Notes under the pieces: model-generated
Seen by the model: the letters and a program-made list of their open reading frames with translations, nothing else
Database searches by the model: none
What the model was told of the DNA's origin: nothing
Origin: Bryopsis sp. KO-2023
Lineage: Eukaryota; Chlorophyta; Ulvophyceae; Bryopsidales; Bryopsidaceae
Direction of reading: 5' to 3'
NCBI GenBank assembly: GCA_030272585.1
Contig: BSYQ01000005.1
Location: forward strand, 5,301,501 to 5,365,500
Length of the DNA stretch: 64,000 nucleotides
Position numbers and translations under genes: made by a program
Part shown: positions 42,599 to 54,431 of the stretch, piece after piece
Numbering within the stretch: position 1 is the first letter of the stretch
How the letters are laid out: each line of letters starts with the position of its first letter

Positions 42599-44742
42599 AG
42601 TTATCGACTTTTAAAAAAGAAGATAAGGTATGTGTATTTTGTTTTTATCGACAGGCGAACAGCGACGTTCAACACGGTAGAAGCGGGAGAATTGCTTGGT
42701 GCGTTGGGAAACGATGTGTTTGCGGTTGGAGGCCTGCTGGGTTTATCAACACGATAAAAGATCTTGGCTGCCTCCAATCTGGAGAATTAATCGACGACAT
42801 TGATTTCGTTCGTTTGTCGCAGCCCGACACTCTGACCCGCGAGATGCGATCAGTTGGTGCTCCTCCACTCACTATTTTGTGTTTGAAGACATTTCATGAA
42901 ATGTGAAAGTTTTTGCGAAAAAACTTTTCAATGCCAAACACTTCAGAGCGTCCGAGTGTTTGTGAGTGGAGGTAATAATTGATTGATTGTGGAGGCAGGT
43001 TTTTTGAAGATATGGCTGGCTGGTTTATTTTGGTTTATTTTATTATGCCGGAAGCCACTGCCAATCACAAGGCAGCAAATGCCCCAAGTCAAGTGTCGGG
43101 ATTTCCAGAACCTCCAAAATCCCGCACAAATGAAGGGAAAAATACATGTTAGCTTCCAAAGAGGGGTGCCAATAGATTCCAATTGTTGTGTTGATGGTCT
43201 GCAAGAAAAATCGCAAAAAAAACAACAAAGTCTCCAAATAATAACCAATTTCTGGATGATGGTTACACAGATTAAGACGCCACACTCGTTGCTACCTTGC
43301 GTCGGGATTTCTTTTCTCAACCAAAATCAACCCCAAGCACCCCAGCAGCGACATCATTTTCAAAACTGAAAACTAGAAATGCCACCCGAGGTTTTGATTC
43401 TAACCCCCACCCAGCCTTGCCCTGTCCTGTTAGGAATACAGCCGGCATCATCCAAGCAATCAAAACCCATCATTACCCCCATCATTCATCTTTGTTTCTG
43501 TTTAATTTTTTTCCACTTTTCCTTGATAATTGATTGCATGTGTCCCCAAAACTTCAGATCGCATAATTTTTGTTTCTTTCTTTCCACCCTTTTTTGTTTT
43601 CCCCTTTCTAAATCATCAGAATGCAAGCAACAAGAAAAAATGATAAGATCCTTTTTGTGGAGTAAAAAAAGGGAATGCGTGTTTTTTTGGTGTTTTTTTT
43701 TTTTCTTTTTCAATCAACCCCACCTCTGTGGTTTTCTTTTTCTTTTTCGTTTTCTTTTTCTAATTCTAAATACATGCGGATCAACACTTTCTTCTTTTGT
43801 TTTTTCGAGGATTTTTTGTTTTCCTTTTTCCCCCCAAGAAAACCCGGCCGTCAAAATCAACCCCCAAAACCCTCCCGTCCAGTATCGACAAAAACAACAA
43901 CTTAAAAACCCCCTTTTTCCCACAGAAAAAAAAAAAGAAAACACGAAAATAAGCGAGTCAGTGAGGGCACTGTTTTTTTTTCCTTAACTTTTCTTTTGTG
44001 GTTTTTTCTTTTTGGTGAAATTCAACGTCAACCCATCAAAAACTCGGATGAAACCAAAATAGAGGTGGATAAAAATAAAGGAAGCAAAAAAAAAAGGAGA
44101 ATAAAAAGGTAAAAAAGCAAGAAAAAGCAGCCAAAGGTCCATTATTTTGGGAAGAAACAACCTGCGAGCTGAAACTCCAGCCCTCGTCGACAAAGGATTG
44201 ATTCCTTGAAGAGAAACACGATGTAGGTTATGCTGATTGATTAGTCAACAATTCAGACGGTTGCAAGTTTCGAAAAAATCCTGCAATTTTTTTTTTTGCA
44301 CTCCTTTTGACCTTGTTGGGGGTGCGCCAAAACACACACATCCAACAAAACACCCATAAAAAAAAATACCAACCCAGAACCACCACTACTCCAGCAGCGA
44401 GCTCAAAATCGGCACTGAAAAAAAAACCAAAAAAAAAAAGGGAAAAAAAAAAGATGAGTCAAATTTTCCCTTGCACCCCCCTCTCTTTTTTTTTCTCACT
44501 CTTTCCAAATTCAATCGTCTTTCCAAAATATGCTAAAATAATAACAGCTTTTTTTTTCGAACCTCCCCGACCGAAAACTTCTTATCGAATCCTTATGAAA
44601 ATCAACACTGCTCAGGTGAAATGAAACCGAGAAGAAAAAAAAAAAAGCATCATCTAAAATATGAGAATAGGTACGATCGTTCATTCCATAGATTCGATAC
44701 ATCGATAATATATCAAACCCAAAAGAGTGTGGGGGGGGGGGG
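42599..44742. other. Spacer rich in poly-T/poly-A tracts, no gene seen
   Basis: Left part is PGR5 promoter, right part is downstream of the TKL kinase. 43480-44650 is a patchwork of T- and A-runs whose frames translate to Phe/Lys strings. No supportable gene. Confidence 0.6.
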
Positions 44743-47700
44743 TTACATCACCGAACAGCATCCACAGTCACAGATGGGGGAGTAGTGTTGGTTTCTTGGT
44801 CGTTTCAACGCATAGATCATTCCGCTGGATTCGATTTGAGAAAAGCGAGCTAATATTTCACGGAAGGTGGGTCGATCGTCAGCCTTTTCTTTCCAGCAAT
44901 CCTCCACCAATTGCTTCACAGCATCCGGCCAAAAAGACGGAATGGGCTCCCTGTCGAAAAAACCCAAAGATATCGTCAATTGTGCTGTCCAGAAATTTGC
45001 ACACATTTGACTTTAAAAAAAAGGATGAAAACCGAGTTTGGCTGAACAGTGTTTAAAAAAAAAATATCAAAAAAATTAATTTTTTTCTGCCAACACTGTT
45101 TTCTCCCCGTGATCTTGAGAATCAGCCTTGTTTAGCGAGCTAATCATTGATATTTATTTATTTATGTTCCATAGAATTTCCCCCCTCCCCCCCCCCCGGC
45201 ACGAACCTCACCCTAAAAAGATGACCATGAAATGAGTGATGCCAGTCAGACAGGAAAAAATATATAGGAAAAAAAACTACAATTAGATTTAAGAAAAAAC
45301 TATTTATTCTCTATATTTTAAAAACTCAGGCAGTTAGTTACCTGTGCCCCTCGGCAACTCTGTCGGCGTAAGTATTGAGCTCATCTTTATCTTCCATCAT
45401 GGCGTATTTCACCAAAATAACGGACTGCATCAAAACCTCGTACATTATCACCCCAAAGCTGAAAACATCCACCTTTTCGTTGTACTTTTGCCCCATCACC
45501 ACCTCAGGAGCCATATACACAGTGCTGCCCACTTTCTGAGTCAGACCTTCCCCACCGGAGGAGCCAGACCGAATCGAAGGGTTGGACGTTCGGGAACGCA
45601 CACTCCTAGCCAGGTTTGAAATAGAGGTCGCCAACTGCACAGCAAAAAGAACACCACTCATACCCTGTAACCAGCAACCTTGCAAGAAATCCAAAACTCA
45701 TTTCAAAATCCGAGAAATGGCAATCCAACGTGGTGATGTGCTATTTATAGCGAAAACCCACAGTTAAAAAAATCGGAACGAAAAATAAATTAATAAAAAA
45801 TTAATAAAAAAATAATAAAAAAATCCAGGGGCGTTGGCAGCCCTTCCGATAGATATGCTCACATGTCCAGCAATTTTCCGGCCGGTACCCCCTGTTTCCC
45901 CATTTCGGCTGCCGGCATTCGGAATCGGAATGCTTTGAGAGCTGGTTCCCAGCTTTGGAGTCTCCAATCCGGAGCTGTTACTCAACAGCAAATCCACCCC
46001 AGCTTCGGCAGCATATTGACCCATCAGTTGACCTCCCCTGCTTGTCGCATCTACAGCGCTGGGGCTTTCCTCGGATTCGAAACCGGATAGAGAGTCTGCA
46101 AGAATAGGAAAAGACTGGCACTGTGGGGATGGACCGGTGCCTGCTTACAATTAAAAGAAAAACACAAACATACCACTGGCTCCTCTTAAATCATTAAAAA
46201 ACCCTCAAATTAAATCAAATTAACCCTCCCATCAGGAGAGCGCCTTGTCTATTTGTTTGATCTTTCTTGGGGGGTCACTCTACGCAATCCGATTTCCGGG
46301 AGTATATCATATACTTATTTAATGTTTACATAAAAATATGATATAAGAAAACACACCAAAAAAAGACTGGTTTGGAACGGGTAGCTGCTTCACCTGGAAT
46401 GACGGCTTCTGAGAATGGTATTGAACCTCTTGGAGTTCCATTATATCCCAAAAAGCCTGGCGATGTTGGGGCGTCTTTCCCCCCCAGCAGATTTGCCATG
46501 TACAGCGACCCCCCGTAGTATGAACCCTCCGTTACCCCCTGAGACTGCCAGGCATTGGCCAAATTATCATAAGATCGATTCCGGCCACGCAGTCGTTTGT
46601 GCAAACCGAAGTCGCACAGCTTTGCCTGTCAAAAACAATGAGAATAAATTATAGCTCCCCATAAAAAGCCTTTGAAAACTGGACATTGAACTCTGATCGG
46701 ATGTTTTCATTGGGTATTGTGCCTTTTCGGGGAAAATTCACTCTGCTGGACATCGACCCTCACCATAAACTCTTTATTTTCCCTTTTTTAAAGTAAAGAA
46801 ATCCAACACAACACAAAATTTCCACCACCTTATTACGAGAAAAGCAAAAATCTATCATTGCCCCCCCCCCCTTGTTTTGTTCAGAAACACGTCCAAAAAA
46901 CCTCGAGGGGACACCTTACCACGGGGGGTTGCCCACTGAGCAAAATGTTCTCCAGTTTCAAATCTCGGTGAATTATCATGGGTCGGCAGACGGAGTGCAG
47001 ATAGTGCATCGCATTCGCCACCTCCACCAGCCATTTGAGGGCTTGCTGCAGGGAGTAGACCTCCGTGTGTCGATTCAGCATTTGGTTCAGCACCATGTCT
47101 TTCAGGGTGCCCCGGTCCATGTATTCTTGCACGAAAAACATCGATCTCCGCATGGTGCTCAAGCTGGTCAAATCCGTGGCGCCAATCCCAATGCTTTTCA
47201 CTATATTCCTGAACCACAAAGACATTGGGTTCATCAAAGCTGGGGAAAAATGCCTTGATGTTTTCTTGGTTTTCCTTTTCTTTGTTCTTTTTTCCTGATA
47301 CCGGGGGGTGGGAGGGGGAAATGCCTTGATCTGTTGATCGTTTCTCTTTTCTTTTTCCTTTTTCTCTTTTTTTTTGTGTGTGTGTGGGGGGGGAGGAGTT
47401 CCCCTCGTAGTTAAATCGAACTTGAAAAAAAATCTCACACACACACACAAGGCCACCTGTGTCAGACCCACCTGTGTTTGAGCTTCCTCTGAAGGTTTGC
47501 CTCCATGATGAATTCGTTCAAATCGTCTGGGCTCGACAACAAATCAGGTTTCAGCACTTTGACGGCCACCGATTGAGAGGCACCCGAGTGTGCATCGAAC
47601 AGCGAACATCTGGACAACCGCAACCACAACCCTCAGAGAAAATCCTCAAGGATGCCTCGCACTATGTGTAAAGCATAAAAACCAACATATTCTTGGCACA

Positions 47701-49195
47701 AACTGGGCTGGGTGATATAACGCAGAATATCGATGAGCGCAAAGATTGCTTTGATTTTTTTTTCATCTTTAAAAAAAAAAATTATAATTCTGTATTTTTT
47801 TTTCCAAATATTTTGAAGGTCACTCCTCCATTTCGAGGAGTATCGCAGTGTGAGTTGCTGTGGAAAAAAAAATCTATTCCCCTTTTTTTTCCACAATCGA
47901 TGTGCATGCGAGGACAGCCACCAAATAAATAAATAAATAAATAAATAAAATTGAAAATACAAAAAAAAAATTGCCATCTGCTTCGGGCTGCACTTTGTTG
48001 GCCTCCAGAGATTTTCAAATTTTTTTAATGTCTGACCCTCATTCAGCTTGGCATGAATTCAAAAGGTTGCTTCTTTTTTTCCACATTGAAACCAGCTTGG
48101 CAAAGATTCAGCGTTCAGCACGTTTCCTTGCTTTTTTGACAAACTGTGCAAAAATTTGATGGGAAAAGGGGGTCAATGAATTACTGAAGCGCAGGAAGGT
48201 GGTGATCCATTACAAACGCAATTGCTTTTTGACAAAAGCTGAAACTGACATGAATTTTGTACCAGTGCATTGCAAAACTTTTGTGAAAACGCCAGCTGGG
48301 ATGGCAGTAGACCTCGATTCCCAAACTTAACAGGGAAATAACATTTCCTGGGTTTAGTTTCAGAAGTTTATTGTTTTTTTAGTCATCCAAAAGTTTTTCT
48401 TTAAAGAGGAATCCAGGACAACCACTAGGCAGTCAGGCTTTGGCCAACCCCCCCCCAAAAAAAAATAATATTAAAATTAAAAAAATCAAAACCTTCTTCA
48501 AATAAAGTCACCTACTTGCTGACAGTTGCAAACCCCCCTTCTCCAAGGACCTCCCCCATTTTCAACATCGTCGAATCCACATAGAGATCATTCAACAGGT
48601 TGTGCAGCATGTCCGCCAGGTTCTGCGACTGCATGCCCAGGACACCTCCACCTTACGGATATAAAAGGCAAAGATTTCTTTTTACCCCCCCCTTTCTTTC
48701 ACACTCCATCAAGGGTTCCAAGCCTAAAGAGGAAAAAACAACCAAACAGGGGCTTTCTCGATTTTCGTGAATTTCCCATCCTCCACCCGCTCCGGCTCGA
48801 ATGCCATAACGCAGGACAACGGCTTTGATAATGTAATGCAGGTAGTTGATTGTTGAATTTTTTGGAGTGGATCCACCAAGGAAAACAGTTTTTCTGCAAT
48901 TAACCTAGTTCTCCCCCCCCCCTTCTCCTTTTCTGCGCATCTCAGCAACATTTTTTTTCGACCCCCCCCCTCCCTCCCCCCCCCCTCCAGAAACCTGGAT
49001 TCCACTTCAGAAAAGTAGAACTTAGCGAAGGCAGTGCATACCTGTCACAATTTCGCGAATTGAATTTTCTGGCGCGTTCTGCCCTTCGTCATCCTCTTCC
49101 CTGACAGCGGCTCCTTCGATCCCAGCAAGAGGTCGATCGACGGACATAGAAACGCGACGCAGTTTTTCGTCGCTCTCTCCTCCATCGTCCTCTGC
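44743..49195 (-). CDS. TKL-type protein kinase with long activation segment and CaaX-like end; N-terminus incomplete
   Basis: Exons 49195-49042, 48651-48516, 47609-47472, 47208-46920, 46625-46394, 46095-45863, 45634-45342 and 44950-44743 give 560 aa in phase; at least one upstream exon (around 49210-49580) is not resolved. An acidic N-region precedes the kinase domain: GEGGFATVSK loop, VAVKVLK lysine, FVQEYMDRGTL hinge, IIHRDLKLENIL catalytic loop, CDFGLHK, GSTVYMAPEVV, VDVFSFGVIMYE, CWKEKADDRPTF. These fit the tyrosine-kinase-like group (Raf/MLK-type). DFG and APE are 189 residues apart, against about 20-30 normally; the insert is Ser/Gly/Asn-rich and spread over three exons. The protein ends CDCGCCSVM, a CaaX box (CSVM) after three more cysteines, suggesting prenyl/palmitoyl membrane anchoring. 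Neighbours give no pathway clue. Confidence 0.88.
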
Positions 49196-51632
49196 CTGCG
49201 AAAAAAACCAAACGCAGCATCCGAATTGACGCCCAAAGACGTTTTTTCTCATTCTAGAGTGGAAAAAAAAAAGAACGGTGCAGCGCTTCGTGCGGTAGGG
49301 AGCGAAAGGGTGCTCGGAAAGATCCGTACCAAGATTTCGAAGAACAGCGTTGCTCTCGACCGCACTTTGGGAATGGGCATGACGTGCACCTGGGCGCATA
49401 ATAACATCCGCATCCGTGAAACAGAAAGTCAACCACAGATCGCTTTTGAACGAGCATGGGGACGGGGGAGGAGTGAACGGTGAAGTCTGGCGCAAAAGCG
49501 TCCAGAAAACAAGGGAGGAGTTTCGTCGACACAGAGAAGCGTCCGTGTGTCAGGGCTCTTTCGAAATCGTTATATGACAAATGCGAACAGTCGAAGGGAG
49601 CAAGAACCTGATATAAACTTCCTGCAAGCGGCCAGACGGTTGGAAAAAACGGGAAAACAAAATTGCGGAACGGACGACAGCAACAACGAAACCTGCAAGG
49701 TTGTTACGCAAAATCCGAGATGGATACTGTACCCGATATCGCGCTGGGATGCTGTCATTTTGCAGTCCCTGTTGTATGCTTTCCACATTTTTGTTGGATG
49801 AGTGGATTCTGGCCTTCGGTTTCATTGGAGGCTTGGTGCTGTCGTGGCCTTTTTGGATTGTAAAAGTAGGGAGCAATCAATCAATCAATTACAGCAAAAA
49901 GAGGCCATCACCCCCCACAATGCCAGAGTAATACAAGGTGAGAACAACAAAAACAAAACGGGAGCGGAATAATGGAGAGAAAGAGAGAGCTTGAAGCAAC
50001 AGATGCGATTGACGGATGGCAGAGGGAGACGGAGATACAAACATTAGAGTGACAACTGGAATTGGGGGATGTTGAGAGGAATGTCTGATAGGGAGTGAGG
50101 ATGAGTCAATGGTGAGGAAATGAGGGGAGTACAGTCGAGAGGTCAGATCATGACAAAACCTAGCGGCGTGAGTCAATGTTTGAGACTTGAAAGAAAAAAA
50201 AAACTTGTAAGTCTTCTCCCGTGTGTTCAGGTCACCACAATATTACGCAGTAACGCAAGGAAAAGCTTGTTTGATTTTTTCAATGTGCCTTTTTTCTTAA
50301 TAGTATGCCCTTCCCAAACATAGAAGAACAAGAAAAAGAAGGCAATGTTCAATATCCACAATCCTTTGATAGGTGGTCCATCACCTTCAGGAGAAAGGAG
50401 AAAGCATTCATTATTCTGAAAAATTGGGATTTGGAGATGTTGCAGGACAAGTGGGACCAAATTTTTACACGGTATTATCAATAGCACCGCCTTTGTAGAC
50501 AACAACACATGAACTCCTAATGGTCAAATCAGAAACTAGCCAGGAATCACTACCACAGGAGAGGTTGAAACGGGGGTCCAGAATAACAATCAGAAGGACA
50601 ATCACTTCACAAAACCCACACGATTTTCTGAAACTACATCTCGGGAAAGATATCATCACACCAAGGATTCTTGATTTCCTCGCAAGAACTCCACACCACT
50701 GATTTCTTCCCATTTATCCTCAAAGGAGATGGTTGTTTTAAAAATACACACAAAGGATTTAAAGATAGTGTCTTGGAATTCAATCAAGCCAAAACGAGCA
50801 AAGAGAATTTAAGAAAAAGAACCTTTTGAACGCTCCCCCCTCCAAAGAAAAAGGTGAAAAGGCGCACTCTCTTTTGTCGCTTGTTTTGGTAACTCACTGG
50901 TGTCGCGGTTTACATCAACGCTTAAAAAAATGACTGGCACCATGTAAAACACGTGAGGTTCTGGGTTTTTAATTTGGGCTCCTTTACCTAAGAGAGAGAC
51001 AAGCTGCAATAAGCGATTGGAAACTTTCGAAGTCACCAATGAAAGATGAAAAATGACCCTCTACAAGTCAAAAACGTAGTGACAGTGTTTACTGTAGATC
51101 AAAACAGAAGACCCAATGACCTGCACCACCACAGTGCTGCAATGAAATCGTTTCCTCTGACAATATTAGAACAAGATATCAAAACTCATAGCCAATACAT
51201 ATGACGCCGTCTTGGTGTTAACCATAATCTTATCCGTTATCGAGGTTGGGGTTAACAGATTGCAACGAGCGGCTCAGGTCGTTTTCCCGCTAGTTTCTGG
51301 AACAACAGTTTCTGGCATCAACAATCAACGGTGCACACAAGCTTGCGACTTCGCAACCAACCCTGACCGCTCATTTCTGATCCCGCTTTAGTATTTATTC
51401 TTGCTTTGCCGGACAACATTCAGCAACATCCAGTCTTCTGATCTTCTTTGCATTGAGTCCTATTGCCATCGACTGACAACCAGGCGACCAGGCAAGTGTC
51501 TTTCGTGGACCTTTATAAGGCCGTATCATTGAAGCACGGCTACTGGCTTTTCTCGACGACCCAGTCGTGTTCTTTTCAAGTGTGCACTCTCACAAAACAC
51601 AAAACACTTTTGTGCGAACAGGGTAAGTTACA
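49196..51632. other. Upstream exons of TKL kinase and spacer
   Basis: 49210-49580 (minus) is probably the 5' end of the TKL gene; competing frames there encode Ser/His-rich or Cys-rich stretches and the correct one was not decided. 49580-51632 shows no gene apart from one dispersed repeat copy at 50442-50558. The right end is promoter of the secreted protein. Confidence 0.5.
50442..50558. repeat. Dispersed repeat, copy 1 (~117 bp)
   Basis: Matches 61488-61615 in the same orientation over its whole length with about 85 % identity and one 12-bp gap. Shared core: CGGTATTANCAATAGCACCG, then CTAGCCAGGAATCACTACCA. Flanks are unrelated. On the minus strand it can encode SWLVxDxTIRSS...YKGGAI, so it may be a remnant of a coding mobile element. 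Confidence 0.88.
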
Positions 51633-53731
51633 ATGGCACTTCAACGAGCATCCAAGGCTTTGGCGGCCTTCCTGATCATCGCATTCGCCACACGAGGTAG
51701 TATTGAGCTAACCGTCGATTGATATCGCAGCTAGCTTTTTAACATGGACTGACTCTCCTTGCCCAAGAAGCTTGTGTTCTTGTGTTGTTTTTCGAGCGTC
51801 TGCTGACTTCTTGTGATTTTCGTGCCACTATGAAAGGTGTTTTCGCGGGTTTACCTCCAATGGAGCCTGAGCCAATCTACGAACAAACAGAAAGTGCTCC
51901 CGTCTATGCCGATCCATTGATCACGGAGAAAGACCCAATTATTTTGGCCACCGAAGAGCCACCAGCAGCTGATCCACAAGATGGAGTAGATATCAGCTTC
52001 CTCGACCAAGCAAAACTTTCCTACGACCCGGTGCGGTTATCTTTTCTCCATCTTTTTCCTCACTGTTTTGCAGTTTCTCATCAGTCCACTTAATTTTGCG
52101 AAACAGTATTTTCTCTGAGGTTTTCACCCGACTGACATTGCTTTTTTCCTCGTCCAGGTACTCTGTTCTGAGCCCGACTTTTGCTTTTATTGCCCCCTTG
52201 CTGCAACCATTGGAGGACCGTTCTTCGTCGACCACAACAAGAAGGAAGCTGTTACCAAATCCGACATCAACCAGGTTGGTGGGGAGAAACGCTGCAACAA
52301 CTGTTTCTTGGCTGGGAAGCATTGCAATGCTTCATTGCAATTACAATTGTTTGGAGTTAATCGGAAGTGTGTGTGTTTTTTGTGTAGGTTGGTCTAAAGT
52401 GCCTCAAGACTCTGCACAAATCGAAGTTTGGCATCTTTTTGACGGACACCGACTACGTCGCTTTGGGAGTCGTCGACCTCTACAAGGAAACCGAGCCATC
52501 GTTCAAAGAGATCGCGTTGACCGCCACCAAGAAAGGAAGCTTATTGACCCATCTTGTTTGCAAGCCTAAGGTATGGCTTGGGGCATTGAGACCATTGTCC
52601 AGTCGAGTTTCACCATTTGCAGTCTTTCGATTTTTCTGAATGAGTGGTTCAACTGAGTGTAAAACGTTGTTTCCTTATTCAGTACCCCGACACCGACCCT
52701 CGAGACGCGCCATTCTGCACAACCTGCTCTAACCTGGACTCGAGGGAATGCAAGGAAGAAATCCAGAAACTCTGCGAGGAGGGCTTCAGCCCAGTCCAAT
52801 CTCGCCGAAGCTACAGAACCTCTTACAACTTCAAGGCCAACTTCTTGTGGAAGCGACTGTACCGTGAAACCCCACGAGTGTGCAAGGCGTTTCTCAGCCG
52901 CCGAGTCTCCCAGGCTGACAAGCACTACTCACACGTCGCCCTTGCCAATGTTATCGTCGACCACTGCGAAGAAGCCAGACGCTACAAGCCATGTCGACCA
53001 CGATACTCAAACAGAGGCCCACACAGAGGCTACCAGCAGCAAGCTGTCTACGGGCCACAATACGAGGAGCCCAACAGCTACGGGCCATCATACAGGCCAC
53101 AACCATATGGACTCCACGAGCACACTGCCGACTACAGCGATGAGGGCCCCGTCTATGGTCCAACGGAACCCTACCATGACAGTGGATACGGTGTCGAGCA
53201 ACCTTCCTACGATCCCTATGGACCTCAAGTTCAATCTGGCGGCTACCATCATGGTGAGAGCGGAAGGCGCTACGTCTATCAAACCGCCCACTACGCCCAC
53301 GAAAGCAAGGGATACCCAAAATATGATCCGAGGATTCATGGCTCGATCTATGATTACTTTTTGAAACTGAAAAGCATCGTGAGGCCTGCCCATGGTGGGT
53401 AAAATGGCTGTGTAGTGATATTAAACTTGTTCTTAGGTGCCATACATTTTTCTCCCATGGCCTTAGCAATAACATAGTTTTTGACGTTTCCACGGATCGC
53501 TGAACTGCAAAAACGCTGATACAAATATCTTGGTGGAGAAACGTGATTTCGATTGGAGTTAGCCCACATTGTAGCTTCTCCAGCAGGCTTCTATAACGTG
53601 TTTTTGCATTCATTCCAGGACCATCTTACGACGAGCCCGCCAACGACCCTTACTACTACAACTCCGGTTATGGATTAAGCGGCCATGCCGAGTCGAGCGA
53701 CTACGAAGTCTACGACAAATACCTTGCTTGA
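51633..53731 (+). CDS. Secreted protein with Cys-containing domain and Tyr/Pro/Gly-rich tail, 6 exons
   Basis: Exons 51633-51696, 51837-52030, 52158-52274, 52388-52570, 52683-53394 and 53619-53731 sum to 1383 nt, 460 aa, phases matching. Exon 1 is a signal peptide (ALAAFLIIAFATRG). Residues ~22-85 are acidic and Pro-rich. The central ~200 residues hold about a dozen Cys in pairs (CSEPDFCFYC, CTTCSNLDSREC, VCK) and form an unrecognised domain. The last ~170 residues are rich in Tyr, Pro, Gly and His, with repeated YGP-like units (VYGPQYEEPNSYGPSY; SYDPYGPQ). Tyr/Pro-rich secreted tails are typical of cell-wall or extracellular-matrix proteins cross-linked through tyrosine, so a structural surface protein is inferred. 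No transmembrane or GPI signal is seen at the C-terminus. Confidence 0.85.
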
Positions 53732-54431
53732 ATTTTGACATGAAAACGAAAGACTCCCTGTTGAGACTGTGGAGCTTTATTGAACGAGCATGAACAGTGT
53801 GAACTGAAAGAAACTGTAATGGATATTTGAATGAAATTGTGATTTTTTGCTGTATTCTTGCACTGGCAATTTTGTGATTAGTTGTTTGGAATCAAAGTTC
53901 CTGGAAAAGCATGCCAAACAATGTCTGATCCATTTGCACTCGATGGCCATTGATCGCTTTGTTTGAATCAATTGTTTTTTGTCTTTTGTACAATTAAATT
54001 GGCCCACCTCTGCTTTCAATCCTAAAGGCTGCAGGCAACGATATATTGGTCGTCTTGCACCATGAAAATCATCCAAAGTTTTCTTCACTCCAGTAAAATT
54101 CAAGGATTGGATATCAAGTATTAGTTGAGTTTGTGATTCACAAGCATTGTCAAGCGAATCGATCAGCCTTTGCAAATGTTTGTTGAACCTGTCCCTCTGC
54201 CTGCGACACTGCAATACTCACAATGATCACTGGTGGAAATTCCCTTCTGCACAACCCCATCAGGTCAGACTGAGCACTCCTTGAAAAGCCAGACCCAGCA
54301 AGTTGAACTCCACAGTTGCAACAGCTGGCCGCAGCCACTGAGACGCCGTACATATCGAGAATACGACGTCATTCCCCTGCACCACAAATGTAACCGAGGT
54401 GGAGCGAATCCCTGGTGCGGGCTTTTGCACC
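53732..54431. other. Spacer, no gene seen
   Basis: Contains the 3' UTR of the secreted protein and the promoter of the RNase T2-like gene. A 145-codon minus-strand frame (54214-53777) has no domain support. Confidence 0.5.
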
